Positions 17,931 to 27,159 of a stretch of 64,000 nt of DNA are shown piece by piece; position 1 is the stretch's first letter; every line of letters starts with the position of its first letter. A program made the position numbers and the translations under genes. The stretch comes from Mariniflexile litorale. GTDB taxonomy: Bacteria > Bacteroidota > Bacteroidia > Flavobacteriales > Flavobacteriaceae. The notes beneath the pieces are model-generated. The model ran no database searches. It saw nothing but the letters and a program-made list of their open reading frames with translations, and was not told the origin of the DNA. The DNA is taken from the NCBI RefSeq assembly GCF_031128465.2, contig NZ_CP155618.1, forward strand, positions 3,648,501 through 3,712,500, written 5' to 3'.

Positions 17931-18051
17931 ATTGTATAAAAATAATGCGGACAAATTGTTTAATCAAAAGTTAGTGTGTGTTTGCTAGCTTCCGATTTTC
18001 CTTCGGAAAATCGCCGCTCACAAACCCGCACTATTATTATACGCGACGTTG
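17921..18051 (+). other. attC-like site S19
   Basis: Box GCAAGGTAAC-ATTGTATAA; apical GATTTTCCTTCGGAAAATC; right arm TTATACGCGACGTTG. Confidence 0.8.
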
Positions 18052-18076
18052 TAGTGCATTTAAAAAAACCTTCTGA

Positions 18077-18490
18077 ATGGATTTAAAACCTGGAAAATTG
18101 ATTCTCTTCTTCGGACTTTTTTGCTTTGCGATTTCCTTGTTATTAATATATGTTCTATTTTTTGTGCTCAAGGAATATGAAAACGGCGGACTTTTGAGTG
18201 TTCTTCTATTGTTCATTGGTTTTTTCTCAATCGGACTTTATCTGACCTTACACTACTACAAGTACAGAATTATAATCGGAGATAAATCAATGATTATTAA
18301 AAACGAACTTGGGACAAAAAAAGAAATTTACTGGACTGATATTGAAAAAGTGGATTACAATAAAACTTTCAATATGATTATTGTTTTGAGCAATAAAAAG
18401 AAAAAATGGATTAGTCCGATTTATGGACATATTGTTGATTTTATTGACCCGAAAAAATATTCAGAAAACCTTAAACAACTGATAAAATAA
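18077..18490 (+). CDS. Cassette 20: membrane protein with PH-like domain
   Basis: 137 aa. Two N-terminal membrane segments are followed by a ~70-residue strand-rich domain (RIIIGDKSMIIKNELG, EIYWTDIEKVDY, MIIVLSNKKKKW) that resembles bacterial PH/YcxB-like domains. The role is unknown. Cassette ends GTTGTAGTGC and GCACTACAAC match over 10 bases. Confidence 0.6.
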   Translation: MDLKPGKLILFFGLFCFAISLLLIYVLFFVLKEYENGGLLSVLLLFIGFFSIGLYLTLHYYKYRIIIGDKSMIIKNELGTKKEIYWTDIEKVDYNKTFNMIIVLSNKKKKWISPIYGHIVDFIDPKKYSENLKQLIK

Positions 18491-18494
18491 AAAC

Positions 18495-18626
18495 GCACTA
18501 CAACAACGGCTATAGTTCATTGCTTCCGACTTTCCTCACGGAAAGTCCTCGCAAATTTGCTATCTTCGGTTTACGGCGGAAAATCCTCGCGGATTTTCAC
18601 GCAACGAAACCATAGCCCAACCGTTG
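18495..18626 (+). other. attC-like site S20
   Basis: Box GCACTACAAC, then CGGCTATAG pairs with CCATAGCCC before ACCGTTG. The apical part has GACTTTCCTCACGGAAAGTC, GCGGAAAATC and GGATTTTC elements. It forms a minor subfamily with S1. Confidence 0.75.
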
Positions 18627-18719
18627 TGTGTCATACCGAAAAACCTCGTAAATTGACATTTGGCAGAGATGACGTAAAGATGACATAACAATGACGCAAC
18701 CAAATTATACTAACATTAA

Positions 18720-18737
18720 TAGTTTTGTTCTGAACAA
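18720..18737 (+). promoter_or_regulatory. Probable promoter and autoregulatory operator of the cassette-21 XRE gene
   Basis: TAGTTTTG at 18720-18727 fits the Bacteroidota -7 consensus TAnnTTTG. It overlaps the perfect palindrome TTGTTC-T-GAACAA (18725-18737), which lies 14 bp before the start codon. An operator here would let the XRE protein repress its own gene. Confidence 0.5.
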
Positions 18738-18751
18738 TTAAAACAAGAAAA

Positions 18752-19357
18752 ATGAAGAACAAAAATCTGGCAAAAAAAGTAAAAGAATTAAGAAGGAGAA
18801 AAGGATTTTCTCAAGAAGAATTGACAGAGAATTCTGGTTTGAGCTTAAGAACAATCCAACGAATTGAAAATGGAGAAACGGAACCGACAGGTGAAACTTT
18901 AAAGAGAATATCTAATGCCTTAAATGTTAGTCCTGAGGAATTAATAGATTGGACAATAGTTGAGGACAACGGATTTTTAAAAGCAATGAATCTTTCTGCT
19001 TTAACGTTTATCTTATTTCCTTTATTAGGAATTTTAGTGCCATTGATAATGTGGATTTCTAAAAAAGATAAATTAAAAAATATCAATATTATTGGAAAGA
19101 ATATTTTAAACTTTCAAATAACTTGGACGATAATATTGTTTGTTGGGTTTATAATAAACTCAATTATACTTGCAAAAGATTTTGATTCAAAAGAAGTTTT
19201 GTTGGTTAATTCTATAATTTCAAGTCAAAAACGAATCTTGATTTTCTTTTTGATAATGTATGGAATAAATGCAGTACTGATAATAGTTAATACCTTTAGA
19301 ATTCAAAAAAATAAGGAAGTATTCTATCAACCAAAAATCAACTTTATAAGAAATTAA
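18752..19357 (+). CDS. Cassette 21: XRE-family regulator fused to a membrane domain
   Basis: 201 aa. Residues 1-65 form a Cro/CI-type HTH (VKELRRRKGFSQEELTENSG, SLRTIQRIENGETEPTGETL). Residues about 75-190 hold four predicted membrane helices, resembling HTH-DUF4870-like proteins. It is a membrane-tethered DNA-binding protein, perhaps sensing an envelope signal. An unusually long cassette leader (~125 bp) carries its own promoter and operator. Cassette ends GTTGTGTG and CACACAAC match. Confidence 0.8.
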   Translation: MKNKNLAKKVKELRRRKGFSQEELTENSGLSLRTIQRIENGETEPTGETLKRISNALNVSPEELIDWTIVEDNGFLKAMNLSALTFILFPLLGILVPLIMWISKKDKLKNINIIGKNILNFQITWTIILFVGFIINSIILAKDFDSKEVLLVNSIISSQKRILIFFLIMYGINAVLIIVNTFRIQKNKEVFYQPKINFIRN

Positions 19358-19364
19358 AGTACGC

Positions 19365-19719
19365 CACACAACAAAGTATATAATTTAGCTAAACCAAAGT
19401 TAGTTGCTTTGTTTGCTAGCTTCCGATTTTCCTTCGGAAAACCCTCGCACACAACCACGCAACTTTCCAAGATACACCAAACCCTAAGCAATTTCCTGAA
19501 AAATGATTGAACAAGTATAGTAACGAAGAAGGTTTACTATACTATATTTTGCATCAAGCAAATTATTTTTCTTTTAGTAGTTTTTCTAAATACTCCATTA
19601 TTTTATCTTTAATAATCAAGCGCTTTAAGTCATTGGATACCTAATTAAAAAGTAATATATTGCATACATAAACGATATAATTGCAATTAGATTAATTTAT
19701 TGTGGTTATACATGTGTTG
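19365..19719 (+). other. attC-like site S21, long form
   Basis: Box CACACAAC-AAAGTATATAA; its left arm is shortened, lacking the usual AAAATTGCTAG segment. It carries repeat copy 7. Confidence 0.7.
19467..19719 (+). repeat. 253-bp attC-nested repeat, copy 7
   Basis: Same insert, position and orientation as the other copies. Confidence 0.85.
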
Positions 19720-19734
19720 TAGCCAATTTGAGAA

Positions 19735-20487
19735 ATGACAGAATTCCTAAAAAAATATATTTTAAAGAAATGGTGGTTGCCATTTTTATTGTTCATTTTA
19801 TCAGCTCTAATTTTTCTAGCTCTAATTTCATCGACGAATAAAATTTTACTGAATATATCTGACTATTTTTTCTATTTACTATTATCCTATTGCTTATTGC
19901 TGGATTTTGGCAACTAATCAAAGGAAAATGGTATATAGGAATACTACAATTGGGAAGTTTATTTGTTGGTGTTTTAGGATTGATTTTCATTTCTTCCTTT
20001 ATGTCTATGTTTGGACCTGACACAGATACTTTTGCTGATAATTTAAAATTACCCAAAAATGTGAAATTGGAAAAACCGATTGATACCAAAATGGGAGATA
20101 ATTTTGAGTCAATAAGACCTGATAGTATAAAGCAAATCACAAGAGAAAATTGATTTTCAACTTTACAATTCTTTTCAACCAGGTTTATTTGAATATGATT
20201 TATGGATTAATTCAAAACAAAACGGAACAGTCTTTCTTAAAGCATTTGAAATAACTCAAGAAATAGAGCTTTCAGTCCCAAGGCTTAAGGAAAGGTCAAG
20301 TATGAAAATTAATAATACGAATGACACCATCAAGAAGTTCAGTACCAAAGATGATTTTACGATTTATGAAGGTGATTGGGGAAAACCATATGGTGCAAGA
20401 TTTGAGGTTTGGTTCAAACCAGACAATGGTGGAAAGGAAGTAAAATTATTAGAAAAAAATTATATAATCGAAGGATGGATGAGATAA
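19735..20487 (+). pseudogene. Cassette 22: frameshifted membrane protein gene
   Basis: Three consecutive frames are open. MTEFLKKYILKKWWLPFLL ends near 19917, LIAGFWQLIKGKWYIGILQL continues in a second frame to 20153, and IDFQLYNSFQPGLFEYDLW to IIEGWMR resumes the first frame and ends at 20487. Two compensating indels (near 19895 and 20150) would give one protein of about 250 aa with two or three membrane segments and an extracytoplasmic domain. It is either a pseudogene or shows sequencing errors. Cassette start GTTGTAGCCA matches the box TGGCTACA-AC, which is split by the intron. Confidence 0.6.
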
Positions 20488-20499
20488 AAACTGGCTACA

Positions 20500-22353
20500 A
20501 TCGAGTAGACGGGTGACGACTTAAAAGTCGTCACTGCGCCTCTCACACCACCGTACGTACGGGTCTCGTATACGGCGGTTCACCAAATTGAAGTTTGCGT
20601 ATTATTAATGTAATCTAACAAAGGTTTATACCCTTTTCGTTTAAGCCTAGAAACTGTAATAGTCGTCTTTAAAATAGGACTTTGAGCGACTGCCCAACCT
20701 CCCATTCTGGTGCGACTCCAAGCATAGGCTTGTCCGATTTCTATACCTAATCGAATGAGATTTTTACGTTTCCTCTCTAGCTTTTCCAATCGTGCCAAAT
20801 ACAATAGCGTAACCGATTTCTTAACCATTCATCTAGCTTTTTAACTTTTGCATAGATGTTAGTTAAGCGGTAATTATTCATCCAGCCTCGACAGACTTGA
20901 TTAAGCCGATCCAGACGTTCGAATAACGACATGGGTTTGGTTTTCTTGGTGATACTTTTCAAGTTACGTTTAAACTTTGCCCAACCTTTCTTGGTTACCA
21001 CTAGTGCATATTGTCCTTTTATACCCTTTTTATAAACGGGTACAAATCCATGCCCAAGTAACTCAAAGTTTACAGGTCTGCGAATGCCGCTTTTGGCTTT
21101 ATTTATAGGTAGTTTAAGTCTATCTCTTAAAAAGATAAACAGTTTATTTCCTATAGTTTTTGCCTCGCTTTTACTTTTTGCGTAAACACTAAAGTCGTCT
21201 GCGTAGCGAACATAGCGCAAGCCCATGCTTTTCATTTCTTTGTCCAAAACATCTAACATAATGTTAGATAATAAGGGACTAATGGGACTACCTTGAGGGA
21301 TCCCTTTTCTGCGCTTTTTGAGTGTTCCATCTATTAAGATGGGCGCTCTTAACCATTTTCGGATTAATCGCAAGGTGGTTGGACATTTTACTTTGCGGTA
21401 AATAAGTTGAAGTAAGATACAGTGGTCTACTTCATCAAAGAACCCTTGTAAATCAATATCTACAATATCTTGGTAACCATCATTGATGTAGCCTTGTGCT
21501 TGTAATACTGCTTTTTGGATGTTCTTTTGTGGGCGAAATCCATAACTAACAGGTTCAAAATCATATTCAAAATGAACCATTAATTGTTGACTTACCGCCT
21601 GTTGTAGCCACCTATCTACTACTGTTGGTATTCCTAATAATCGGGTTTTACCCGGTCCTTTTGGAATGGTTACTCCTAAAATTGAATTTGGCACATAGCT
21701 ATTTGTGCGAATTGTAGATAATATAAGCGAACGGTTTTCCAATATGTATGCCGAAAGTGCCGTTGTTTTCATACCATCTACGCCGTTCGCTCCTTTATTG
21801 CGCTCCACTTGGCGTGTTGCTTTATAAAGGTTTGTTGCTGATAATACCTGTTCAATCATAGATTCAATAATTCGTGTACTCCTGTTGGTTTAAAACTAGG
21901 CTAGCTAAGCATCCTAATCGAATTCCAACGTAATTTAATGTTTAGTCCTTCCTTACCCGTGAGACCTGTACAATTCTTGTTGCACCTCGTTTCCTGTAAG
22001 TACTATGACTTCTGCTGACTTCTCTACTTAACCAACTCGTAGTTGTAGAGATCTCCCCAGGTAATGGCATCTTCTTTCTCTCAATCCCTGCCGTATCTAC
22101 ATATTTACCCTTTTGTTAATCTTAGGGCGTTACAATGATGTGCTTGCTTACCCAAGTAAATATGCCTCTGTATACGGTTTCTGTTCGTCAGTACCGAGTT
22201 TTGTAGTTTCGCTTCCTTCACTCCATGTCTCACGACACACGAGCTTGCGACTTACTAATGCTTCAGGACGTTACTCCTGCGCATAAGGGACTTGCACCCT
22301 ATAGATTAATTATTTACCTTTCGGTAAAGAAAAGATGCCCATGCTGGGCACAC
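20500..22353 (-). mobile_element. Group II intron inside an attC-like site, with RT gene
   Basis: The ends read GTGTGCCC (5', at 22353) and CTACTCGAT (3', at 20500), fitting group II GTGYG...AY. Domain V is at 20546-20581 (GAACCGCC...ACGGTGGTG), followed by a domain VI-like stem GTGACGACTT/AAGTCGTCAC. Removing the intron restores the box TGGCTACAAC of cassette 22. The ~490 bases before the RT gene form the 5' ribozyme part. Confidence 0.9.
20580..21859 (-). pseudogene. Group II intron reverse transcriptase/maturase, frameshifted
   Basis: The first frame (360 aa) holds RT motifs: SYGFRPQKN, VDIDLQGFFDEVDH, GIPQGSPISPLLSNI, and the catalytic YADD at about residues 219-222. A thumb/X region follows. 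It ends prematurely at RYCIWHDWKS. The remaining maturase C-terminus (LERKRKNLIRLGIEIGQAYA, GGWAVAQSPIL) continues in another frame to 20580. One missing A in the run at about 20,780-20,786 explains the shift. No endonuclease domain is seen. The intron may now depend on another RT, or the base may be a sequencing error. Confidence 0.85.
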
Positions 22354-22480
22354 ACAACGTGTATAATTAATTGCTTTGGTCGTTGCTTATTTGGAAAATT
22401 CCTTCGGAATTTTCTCGCGTTCGTTTTTGTTTACTAAATTAGTTGCTCAAACACGCAACTAACCATACACAACAACGTTG
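22354..22480 (+). other. attC-like site S22, split by the intron
   Basis: The left 8 bases of the box (TGGCTACA, 20492-20499) lie on the other side of the intron. The rest starts ACAACGTGTATAATT and ends ATACACAACAACGTTG. Second apical subfamily. Confidence 0.85.
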
Positions 22481-22506
22481 TGAAAAATTTAAAAAACGAA
22501 CTACAA

Positions 22507-23562
22507 ATGAAATTTACTACTAAATTAATCTTTTTCCTATCAACCTTATTTTTGTTTAATTGTTCGTCTGAAAAAAAGAAATTTCTGCAACTAAACGGGG
22601 AGGTAAAAGGGACTGACATCAAGTCAATTATGTTGATCAAACCTAACCAAGATACTAGATTTGATTCAATAATACAGATTCCGGTCATTGAAGGGAAATT
22701 TTATTACGAAGAAGAACTTCAAAACCCAGAGGTAGTAAATTTAGCGTTTACCGAAAGCGTAAAAAGTGGAGCTTACAGACCAATGCCATTATTTTTAGAA
22801 AACGAAAAAATTAATTTGACCATTTTTCCAGAAGAAGAATTTGATAAAAATACAGTCAAGGGAGGAAATTTAAACATTAAATACAAAAATTATAAAAAAG
22901 AAGCTGACTCTTTATTTAATCCTAAAGATTGGGAAAAACAACTAAAATGGGAGCAAGAGTATTATATTCCTCAAAATCCTAGCTTGGTATCTTATTATCT
23001 TTTTTTGGAGCAATTAAGATATTTTAAAGAAAACCTTAATCTAGATTTAATTAAAAATAATTACAAAAAATTATCAGAGAGTAATCAAAATCATCCTTAC
23101 AATGAACTAGCTTTAAATTTAATTAGTGCTATTGAAAATATAAAAGTTGGAAAAAAATATACTGATTTTTCAGCACCTGATTTAAATGGAAATGAAATAA
23201 TACTTTCTGACAAAATAAAGGAAAAAGTTGCTCTTTTGGATTTATGGGCAACTTGGTGTGGACCCTGCATTGCAAAAAGTAGAACAATGGTTCCTGTCTA
23301 TAATGAATATAAAGACAAAGGATTTACAATCATTGGTGTTGCAGGAGAATTTAAAAACACTGATAGACTTGTAAAATTCTTAGAAAAAGAAAAATGGGAA
23401 TGGACAAACCTTGTTGAGTTGGACAGACAAAATAATATTTGGCAAAAATATGGAGTTGATGGTGGTGGCGGAATATTTCTAATCGACGAAGACGGACTGA
23501 TTTTGGCAAAAGACCCGACAGCAGAGGAAGTGAGAATTGAATTAGAATCTCGACTGAATTAA
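22507..23562 (+). CDS. Cassette 23: TlpA-like thioredoxin lipoprotein with DUF4369-like N-terminus
   Basis: 351 aa. Signal MKFTTKLIFFLSTLFLFNC. The N-terminal ~130 residues look like the DUF4369 beta domain common in Bacteroidota (LNGEVKGTDIKSIMLIKP). A TlpA/thioredoxin domain follows with DLWATWCGPC. It is predicted to be an envelope thiol-disulfide protein. ATG 22507 gives a proper lipoprotein signal. Cassette ends GTTGTGAAAA and TTTGCACAAC differ by one base. Confidence 0.87.
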   Translation: MKFTTKLIFFLSTLFLFNCSSEKKKFLQLNGEVKGTDIKSIMLIKPNQDTRFDSIIQIPVIEGKFYYEEELQNPEVVNLAFTESVKSGAYRPMPLFLENEKINLTIFPEEEFDKNTVKGGNLNIKYKNYKKEADSLFNPKDWEKQLKWEQEYYIPQNPSLVSYYLFLEQLRYFKENLNLDLIKNNYKKLSESNQNHPYNELALNLISAIENIKVGKKYTDFSAPDLNGNEIILSDKIKEKVALLDLWATWCGPCIAKSRTMVPVYNEYKDKGFTIIGVAGEFKNTDRLVKFLEKEKWEWTNLVELDRQNNIWQKYGVDGGGGIFLIDEDGLILAKDPTAEEVRIELESRLN

Positions 23563-23568
23563 AAAAAC

Positions 23569-23699
23569 TTTGCACAACAATGCCTATAAGTAATTGCTTG
23601 TTATCGCCTACTTCTGAAAATCCTCACGGATTTTCAGTTTGGTGTGTACTTGCAAAGTTAAGTGCTAACCCACGCAACTACTCATAGCCGAGACCGTTG
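23569..23699 (+). other. attC-like site S23
   Basis: Box TTTGCACAAC-AATGCCTATAAG pairs with CTCATAGCCGAGACCGTTG. Its apical hairpin CTGAAAATCC...GGATTTTCAG is a minor variant. Confidence 0.75.
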
Positions 23700-23724
23700 T
23701 GTGCAAGCTGAAAACCGAGAATAA

Positions 23725-23988
23725 TTGAGAAAAACGATTTACATAATTACTCTGATTTTACTAATAATTGGAATTCCATTATTTGAATTTATGGCTTTTA
23801 ATTCAATGGTTAGTTTAAAGTATGAAACACGTGAATTAACGGATTGTATTTCACTCGTTTTTGGAATTGATTTATGTAACGCAATTAGAACTTTTCACAT
23901 TTTAGCAATTCTTTGTGGACTGACAACTATCGGACTTTTGATTTACAGAAAACGGATTTTAAAACAAAAAAGTGAGAATGAAATTTAA
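23725..23988 (+). CDS. Cassette 24a: small membrane protein
   Basis: 87 aa, TTG start, two predicted membrane segments (YIITLILLIIGIPLFEFMAF and ILAILCGLTTIGLLIY) and a short periplasmic loop with two Cys. Its stop overlaps the start of the next gene (23978). No family was recognised. Confidence 0.55.
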   Translation: MRKTIYIITLILLIIGIPLFEFMAFNSMVSLKYETRELTDCISLVFGIDLCNAIRTFHILAILCGLTTIGLLIYRKRILKQKSENEI

Positions 23989-24585
23989 AATATTAATTTG
24001 TGTATTATTATTTTCAATTTGTGGTTGTAGCGTGGAAAATGAACGAGAAAAATACGCTGAATTAATAATTAAAAAAGTAGAACAATTTAAAACGGAAAAA
24101 AATAGATTGCCGAAAAATGTCTCTGAAATTGGATTAGTTGAACTTGAAAATAGTAAAGCTTTCTACGAGAGAAAAACTGACTCGACTATAAGCTCATTAC
24201 AATCGCAGAAACTCAGTGCTATATAAGATATATAGAAAGCTTTTATGATAATAATAATATCCCAAAATTCACACTGAAATGTTACTTTGGTAAAAACCAA
24301 TCTTGGACTATTGTTTCTGATTTAGAAACATTAAAACATGAACAGTTACATTTCGACCTTTGGGAACTTGTTACTAGACAAATTAGAAAAGCATTTTCGG
24401 ATTTAAACAACAAATCCGAGAAAAATGTTTCTGTCTATTATGAAAAATATACCGAATTGATGCATTATGGTATAGAATTGCAAAATCAGTACGACAACGA
24501 AAGCTATTTTAGTGAAAAAGGACAAAATTATTGGAATAATAAAATTTTGAACGGACTTAAAGAGTTGAATAATTATAAACTTTAA
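23978..24585 (+). pseudogene. Cassette 24b: frameshifted lipoprotein with a DUF922-like C-terminus
   Basis: The first part begins MKFKILICVLLFSICGC (lipobox CGC) and stops at 24226 after a frame change near 24190. The downstream frame is open to 24585 and contains FTLKCYFGKNQSW and HEQLHFDLWELVTRQ, an HExxH-like motif similar to DUF922-type zinc proteases. It is either one gene with an indel or two gene fragments fused. The cassette box TGTACACAAC matches the start GTTGTGTGCA with one change. Confidence 0.55.
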
Positions 24586-24597
24586 AAATAAAAGTAC

Positions 24598-24970
24598 TGT
24601 ACACAACACAGTAAAAATAATGCGTAGTTTAGTGCTTAACCAAAGTTAGTTGCTCGTTTGCTAGCTTCCAATTTTCCTTCAGAAAACCCTCGCACACAAC
24701 CACGCAACTTTCCAAGATACACCAAACCCCAAGCAATTTCCTAAAAAATGATTGAACAAGTATAGTAACGAAGAAGGTTTACTATACTATATTTTGCATC
24801 AAGCAAATTATTTTTCTTTCAGTAGTTTTTCTAAATACTCCATTTTATCTTGTTTAGATTTAATAACCAAGCGCTTTAAGTCATTGGATACCTAATTAAA
24901 AAGTAATATATTGCATACATAAACGATATAATTGCAATTAGATTAATTTATTGTGGTTATACATGTGTTA
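24598..24970 (+). other. attC-like site S24, long form
   Basis: Box TGTACACAAC-ACAGTAAAAA; apical hairpin TTTTCCTTCAGAAAA; repeat copy 8; closing ATACATGTGTTA. Confidence 0.75.
24712..24970 (+). repeat. attC-nested repeat, copy 8 (longer variant)
   Basis: Like copy 3 it keeps extra XRE codons (reversed KSKQDKMEYLEKLLKEK). Confidence 0.8.
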
Positions 24971-24989
24971 GCCCACATTTAAAAAAACT

Positions 24990-25832
24990 ATGAGCTTAAA
25001 TACAGATTTAGTAAGAGCAACGAAAGAAGGAGATTTAAAAAAAGTCTCTGAATTGATTGAATCTGGTGCGGACTTAAATACAACTGTAGGAGATAGTGAT
25101 AAACGAAATTTACTTCATCACGCTTCTCAAAAAGGACATCCAAAACTGATTGAATTTCTAATTGAAAAAGGTATTGACATTAATAGTTTAGATAATAGAA
25201 AAAGAACACCATTATATTTAGCTTGTTATGATTACAAAGTTGATTCAGCTAAAACCCTTGTTTCAAAAGGCGCTACAATAAATATAAGTGGCGAATATAA
25301 TCCACTCGATATGGCAAGTTCAAATTCATTCTACGGAACTGAAATCGTTGAATTATTACTTGAAAATAATGCTGATGTAAATCTTATTTGCAGAGGAACG
25401 AGTGTAACACCTTTAATGGGTGCTTTACACCAAAAGAAAACTGATGCACTTAAATTGCTATTAAATGCAGGAGCGAATACAAATCACATTGACGCTAATG
25501 GAGAATCGCCATTAGGAAGAATTTCAGTTTTTGAATTTCCTGAACAAATAAATTTATTGTTAGATTTTAAAGCCAAAATAAACTTTCAAGATAGAAAAGG
25601 CAATTCGGCTTTACATTTAGCAACAGAAAGAGAAAACAAAAAAGTAATCGAAGTTCTAATTAAAAGAGGAATTAAAGTCAATCTAAAAAATAAGAATGGA
25701 GAAACCGCAAAGGATATTGCCAAAAAAAATAGTCCTGAAATATTCTCACTCATTTGTGAATTAACAAATGAGAATCCAAAAGAAAATAATCAAAGTGGAA
25801 TATTATCTAAAATTGGAAAATTGTGGAGATAA
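24990..25832 (+). CDS. Cassette 25: ankyrin-repeat protein
   Basis: 280 aa, without signal peptide. Seven to eight ankyrin repeats are visible, for example DLKKVSELIESGADLN, RNLLHHASQKGHPKLIEFL, RTPLYLACYDYKVDSAKTL and NSALHLATERENKKVIEVL. It is probably a cytosolic protein-binding scaffold; small ankyrin proteins are also known as immunity or antitoxin-like partners. Cassette ends GTTAGCCCAC and GTGGGCTAAC match over 10 bases. Confidence 0.9.
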   Translation: MSLNTDLVRATKEGDLKKVSELIESGADLNTTVGDSDKRNLLHHASQKGHPKLIEFLIEKGIDINSLDNRKRTPLYLACYDYKVDSAKTLVSKGATINISGEYNPLDMASSNSFYGTEIVELLLENNADVNLICRGTSVTPLMGALHQKKTDALKLLLNAGANTNHIDANGESPLGRISVFEFPEQINLLLDFKAKINFQDRKGNSALHLATERENKKVIEVLIKRGIKVNLKNKNGETAKDIAKKNSPEIFSLICELTNENPKENNQSGILSKIGKLWR

Positions 25833-25836
25833 AAAC

Positions 25837-26033
25837 GTGGGCTAACATTGTATATGAAAAATAGCGCAAGTCGTTGCTAACACAAAGGTTTGGGCATTTT
25901 TGGAAAGTCGCCAAATTTTAAATTTGACAAATTCACAAAAACAAAATAATTAATAAAATTTAAAAATTCGGCTTGTGAATTATCCGAAATTTATCGCTTA
26001 TTTTCAGCGCTACTTTTCATATACGAGACGTTG
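25837..26033 (+). other. attC-like site S25, unusually long unique form
   Basis: Box GTGGGCTAAC-ATTGTATATGAAAA pairs with TTTTCATATACGAGACGTTG. The 197-bp interior is unlike the other sites, with AGCGC...GCGCT and AAATTTTAAATTTGA elements. Confidence 0.7.
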
Positions 26034-26058
26034 GCAGTACATTTGACCAAAAAACGAA

Positions 26059-26556
26059 ATGAGTAGAATTTTAGAAACTTTTGGATTAAAAAAACACCTG
26101 AATTTGACTGTCAAAATGGAAAAGTCTGAATTCATAAATTTTATAGAATCGAAAGTTAAGCCTAATAGGCTCTTCTTTTTTGACATATTTGACGTTAAAC
26201 AAAAAGAGTATTATGGAACTGTAAATAAAGATGATTTTTGGTTAAGAATTGGAACAAAATCAATTACTGGAGGTTCTTTCGCAAGTGCAGAAGGAAAAAT
26301 GAAAAGTCATTTAGATAAAACTGAATTGAATATAAAAATAATAGGTTGGAATTGGTTCATTATACTCTGGTTTTTGGTTATGTCACTTATTTTTGGACTT
26401 GCATTAAATGATATTATTAAAGATAACTCTTATGGAATTTTAATTGTCTTTGGACCAATATTTTTAATCTTTTATTTAATCGGAATTTATAAAATTAGAA
26501 GTGGAGTTAAAAAATTTGAACGACAACTAATGACCCAACTGAAAAAATTATTGTGA
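26059..26556 (+). CDS. Cassette 26: hypothetical membrane protein
   Basis: 165 aa. A soluble N-terminal domain (about residues 1-95) precedes two membrane helices (FIILWFLVMSLIFGLAL and GILIVFGPIFLIFYLIGIY). No family was recognised. Cassette ends GTTGGCAGTAC and GTGCTACAAC do not match well. The upstream TACATTTG fits the -7 consensus TAnnTTTG exactly. Confidence 0.6.
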   Translation: MSRILETFGLKKHLNLTVKMEKSEFINFIESKVKPNRLFFFDIFDVKQKEYYGTVNKDDFWLRIGTKSITGGSFASAEGKMKSHLDKTELNIKIIGWNWFIILWFLVMSLIFGLALNDIIKDNSYGILIVFGPIFLIFYLIGIYKIRSGVKKFERQLMTQLKKLL

Positions 26557-26564
26557 ATAAAAAC

Positions 26565-26693
26565 GTGCTACAACACCTAAAAATAATTGCGGTTTAATGC
26601 TTAATCAAAGGTCGTTGCGTGTTTGTAACGTCTGATTTTCCTTCGGAAAATCCTCGCACACAAAACTCGCAACTATTCTTATACGCAACGTTA
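26565..26693 (+). other. attC-like site S26
   Basis: Box GTGCTACAAC-ACCTAAAAATAATTGCGG, nearly the same left arm as S2; standard apical hairpin; right arm CTTATACGCAACGTTA. Confidence 0.75.
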
Positions 26694-26714
26694 CCATACA
26701 ACTCAAAACACATA

Positions 26715-27155
26715 ATGAAAACTGAGAAAGAACCGATAGGTAAATTCATCAATGAATTGGAACTTCCCGAAAATGTTAAGAAAGGAATAAGAATCTTGAC
26801 TTGGGTAATACCAATCATTATTTTTTCATTGGTCATTTATGCGGGATTTTTTGAAAGTGCTGATAAAAAAAGAGAAAGAGATATTAAGTCAACATTAGAA
26901 TATAATTTTAAAGGTAAAGTAAAAGAAAAATATATTAGTTGGAATCATAATACACCGACTACAAAACTATACGATGGAAAAGAGATTGGTTCAGATTATG
27001 GATTATATAATTTAGTACAAATAAATGATTCTATATCAAAAGAAAAAGGAGTACTATACGTCAAGATATATAGAAAAGAAAGTGACACATCAAATTATTT
27101 ATATTTTGACAAAGAATACTTTAATATATTGGACAGAAAAAATAAATCAGATTAA
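26715..27155 (+). CDS. Cassette 27: membrane-anchored hypothetical protein
   Basis: 146 aa with ATG 26715. One membrane segment (LTWVIPIIIFSLVIYAGFF) precedes an extracytoplasmic domain related in pattern to cassette 6b (GKVKEKYISWNHNTP, YNLVQINDSISKEKG). The longer frame from 26619 starts in the site and is rejected. Function unknown. Confidence 0.6.
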   Translation: MKTEKEPIGKFINELELPENVKKGIRILTWVIPIIIFSLVIYAGFFESADKKRERDIKSTLEYNFKGKVKEKYISWNHNTPTTKLYDGKEIGSDYGLYNLVQINDSISKEKGVLYVKIYRKESDTSNYLYFDKEYFNILDRKNKSD

Positions 27156-27159
27156 AAAC

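Noticed and set aside
17707-17967. 86-codon - strand frame in cassette 19
   Set aside because: Low-complexity Phe-rich product that overlaps the site box, no start context, opposite to all other cassette genes.
20580-21859. The reverse transcriptase as a retron or diversity-generating element
   Set aside because: Group II intron ends, domain V and maturase X-region motifs flank and continue the RT; no msr/msd or template/variable repeat pair is seen.
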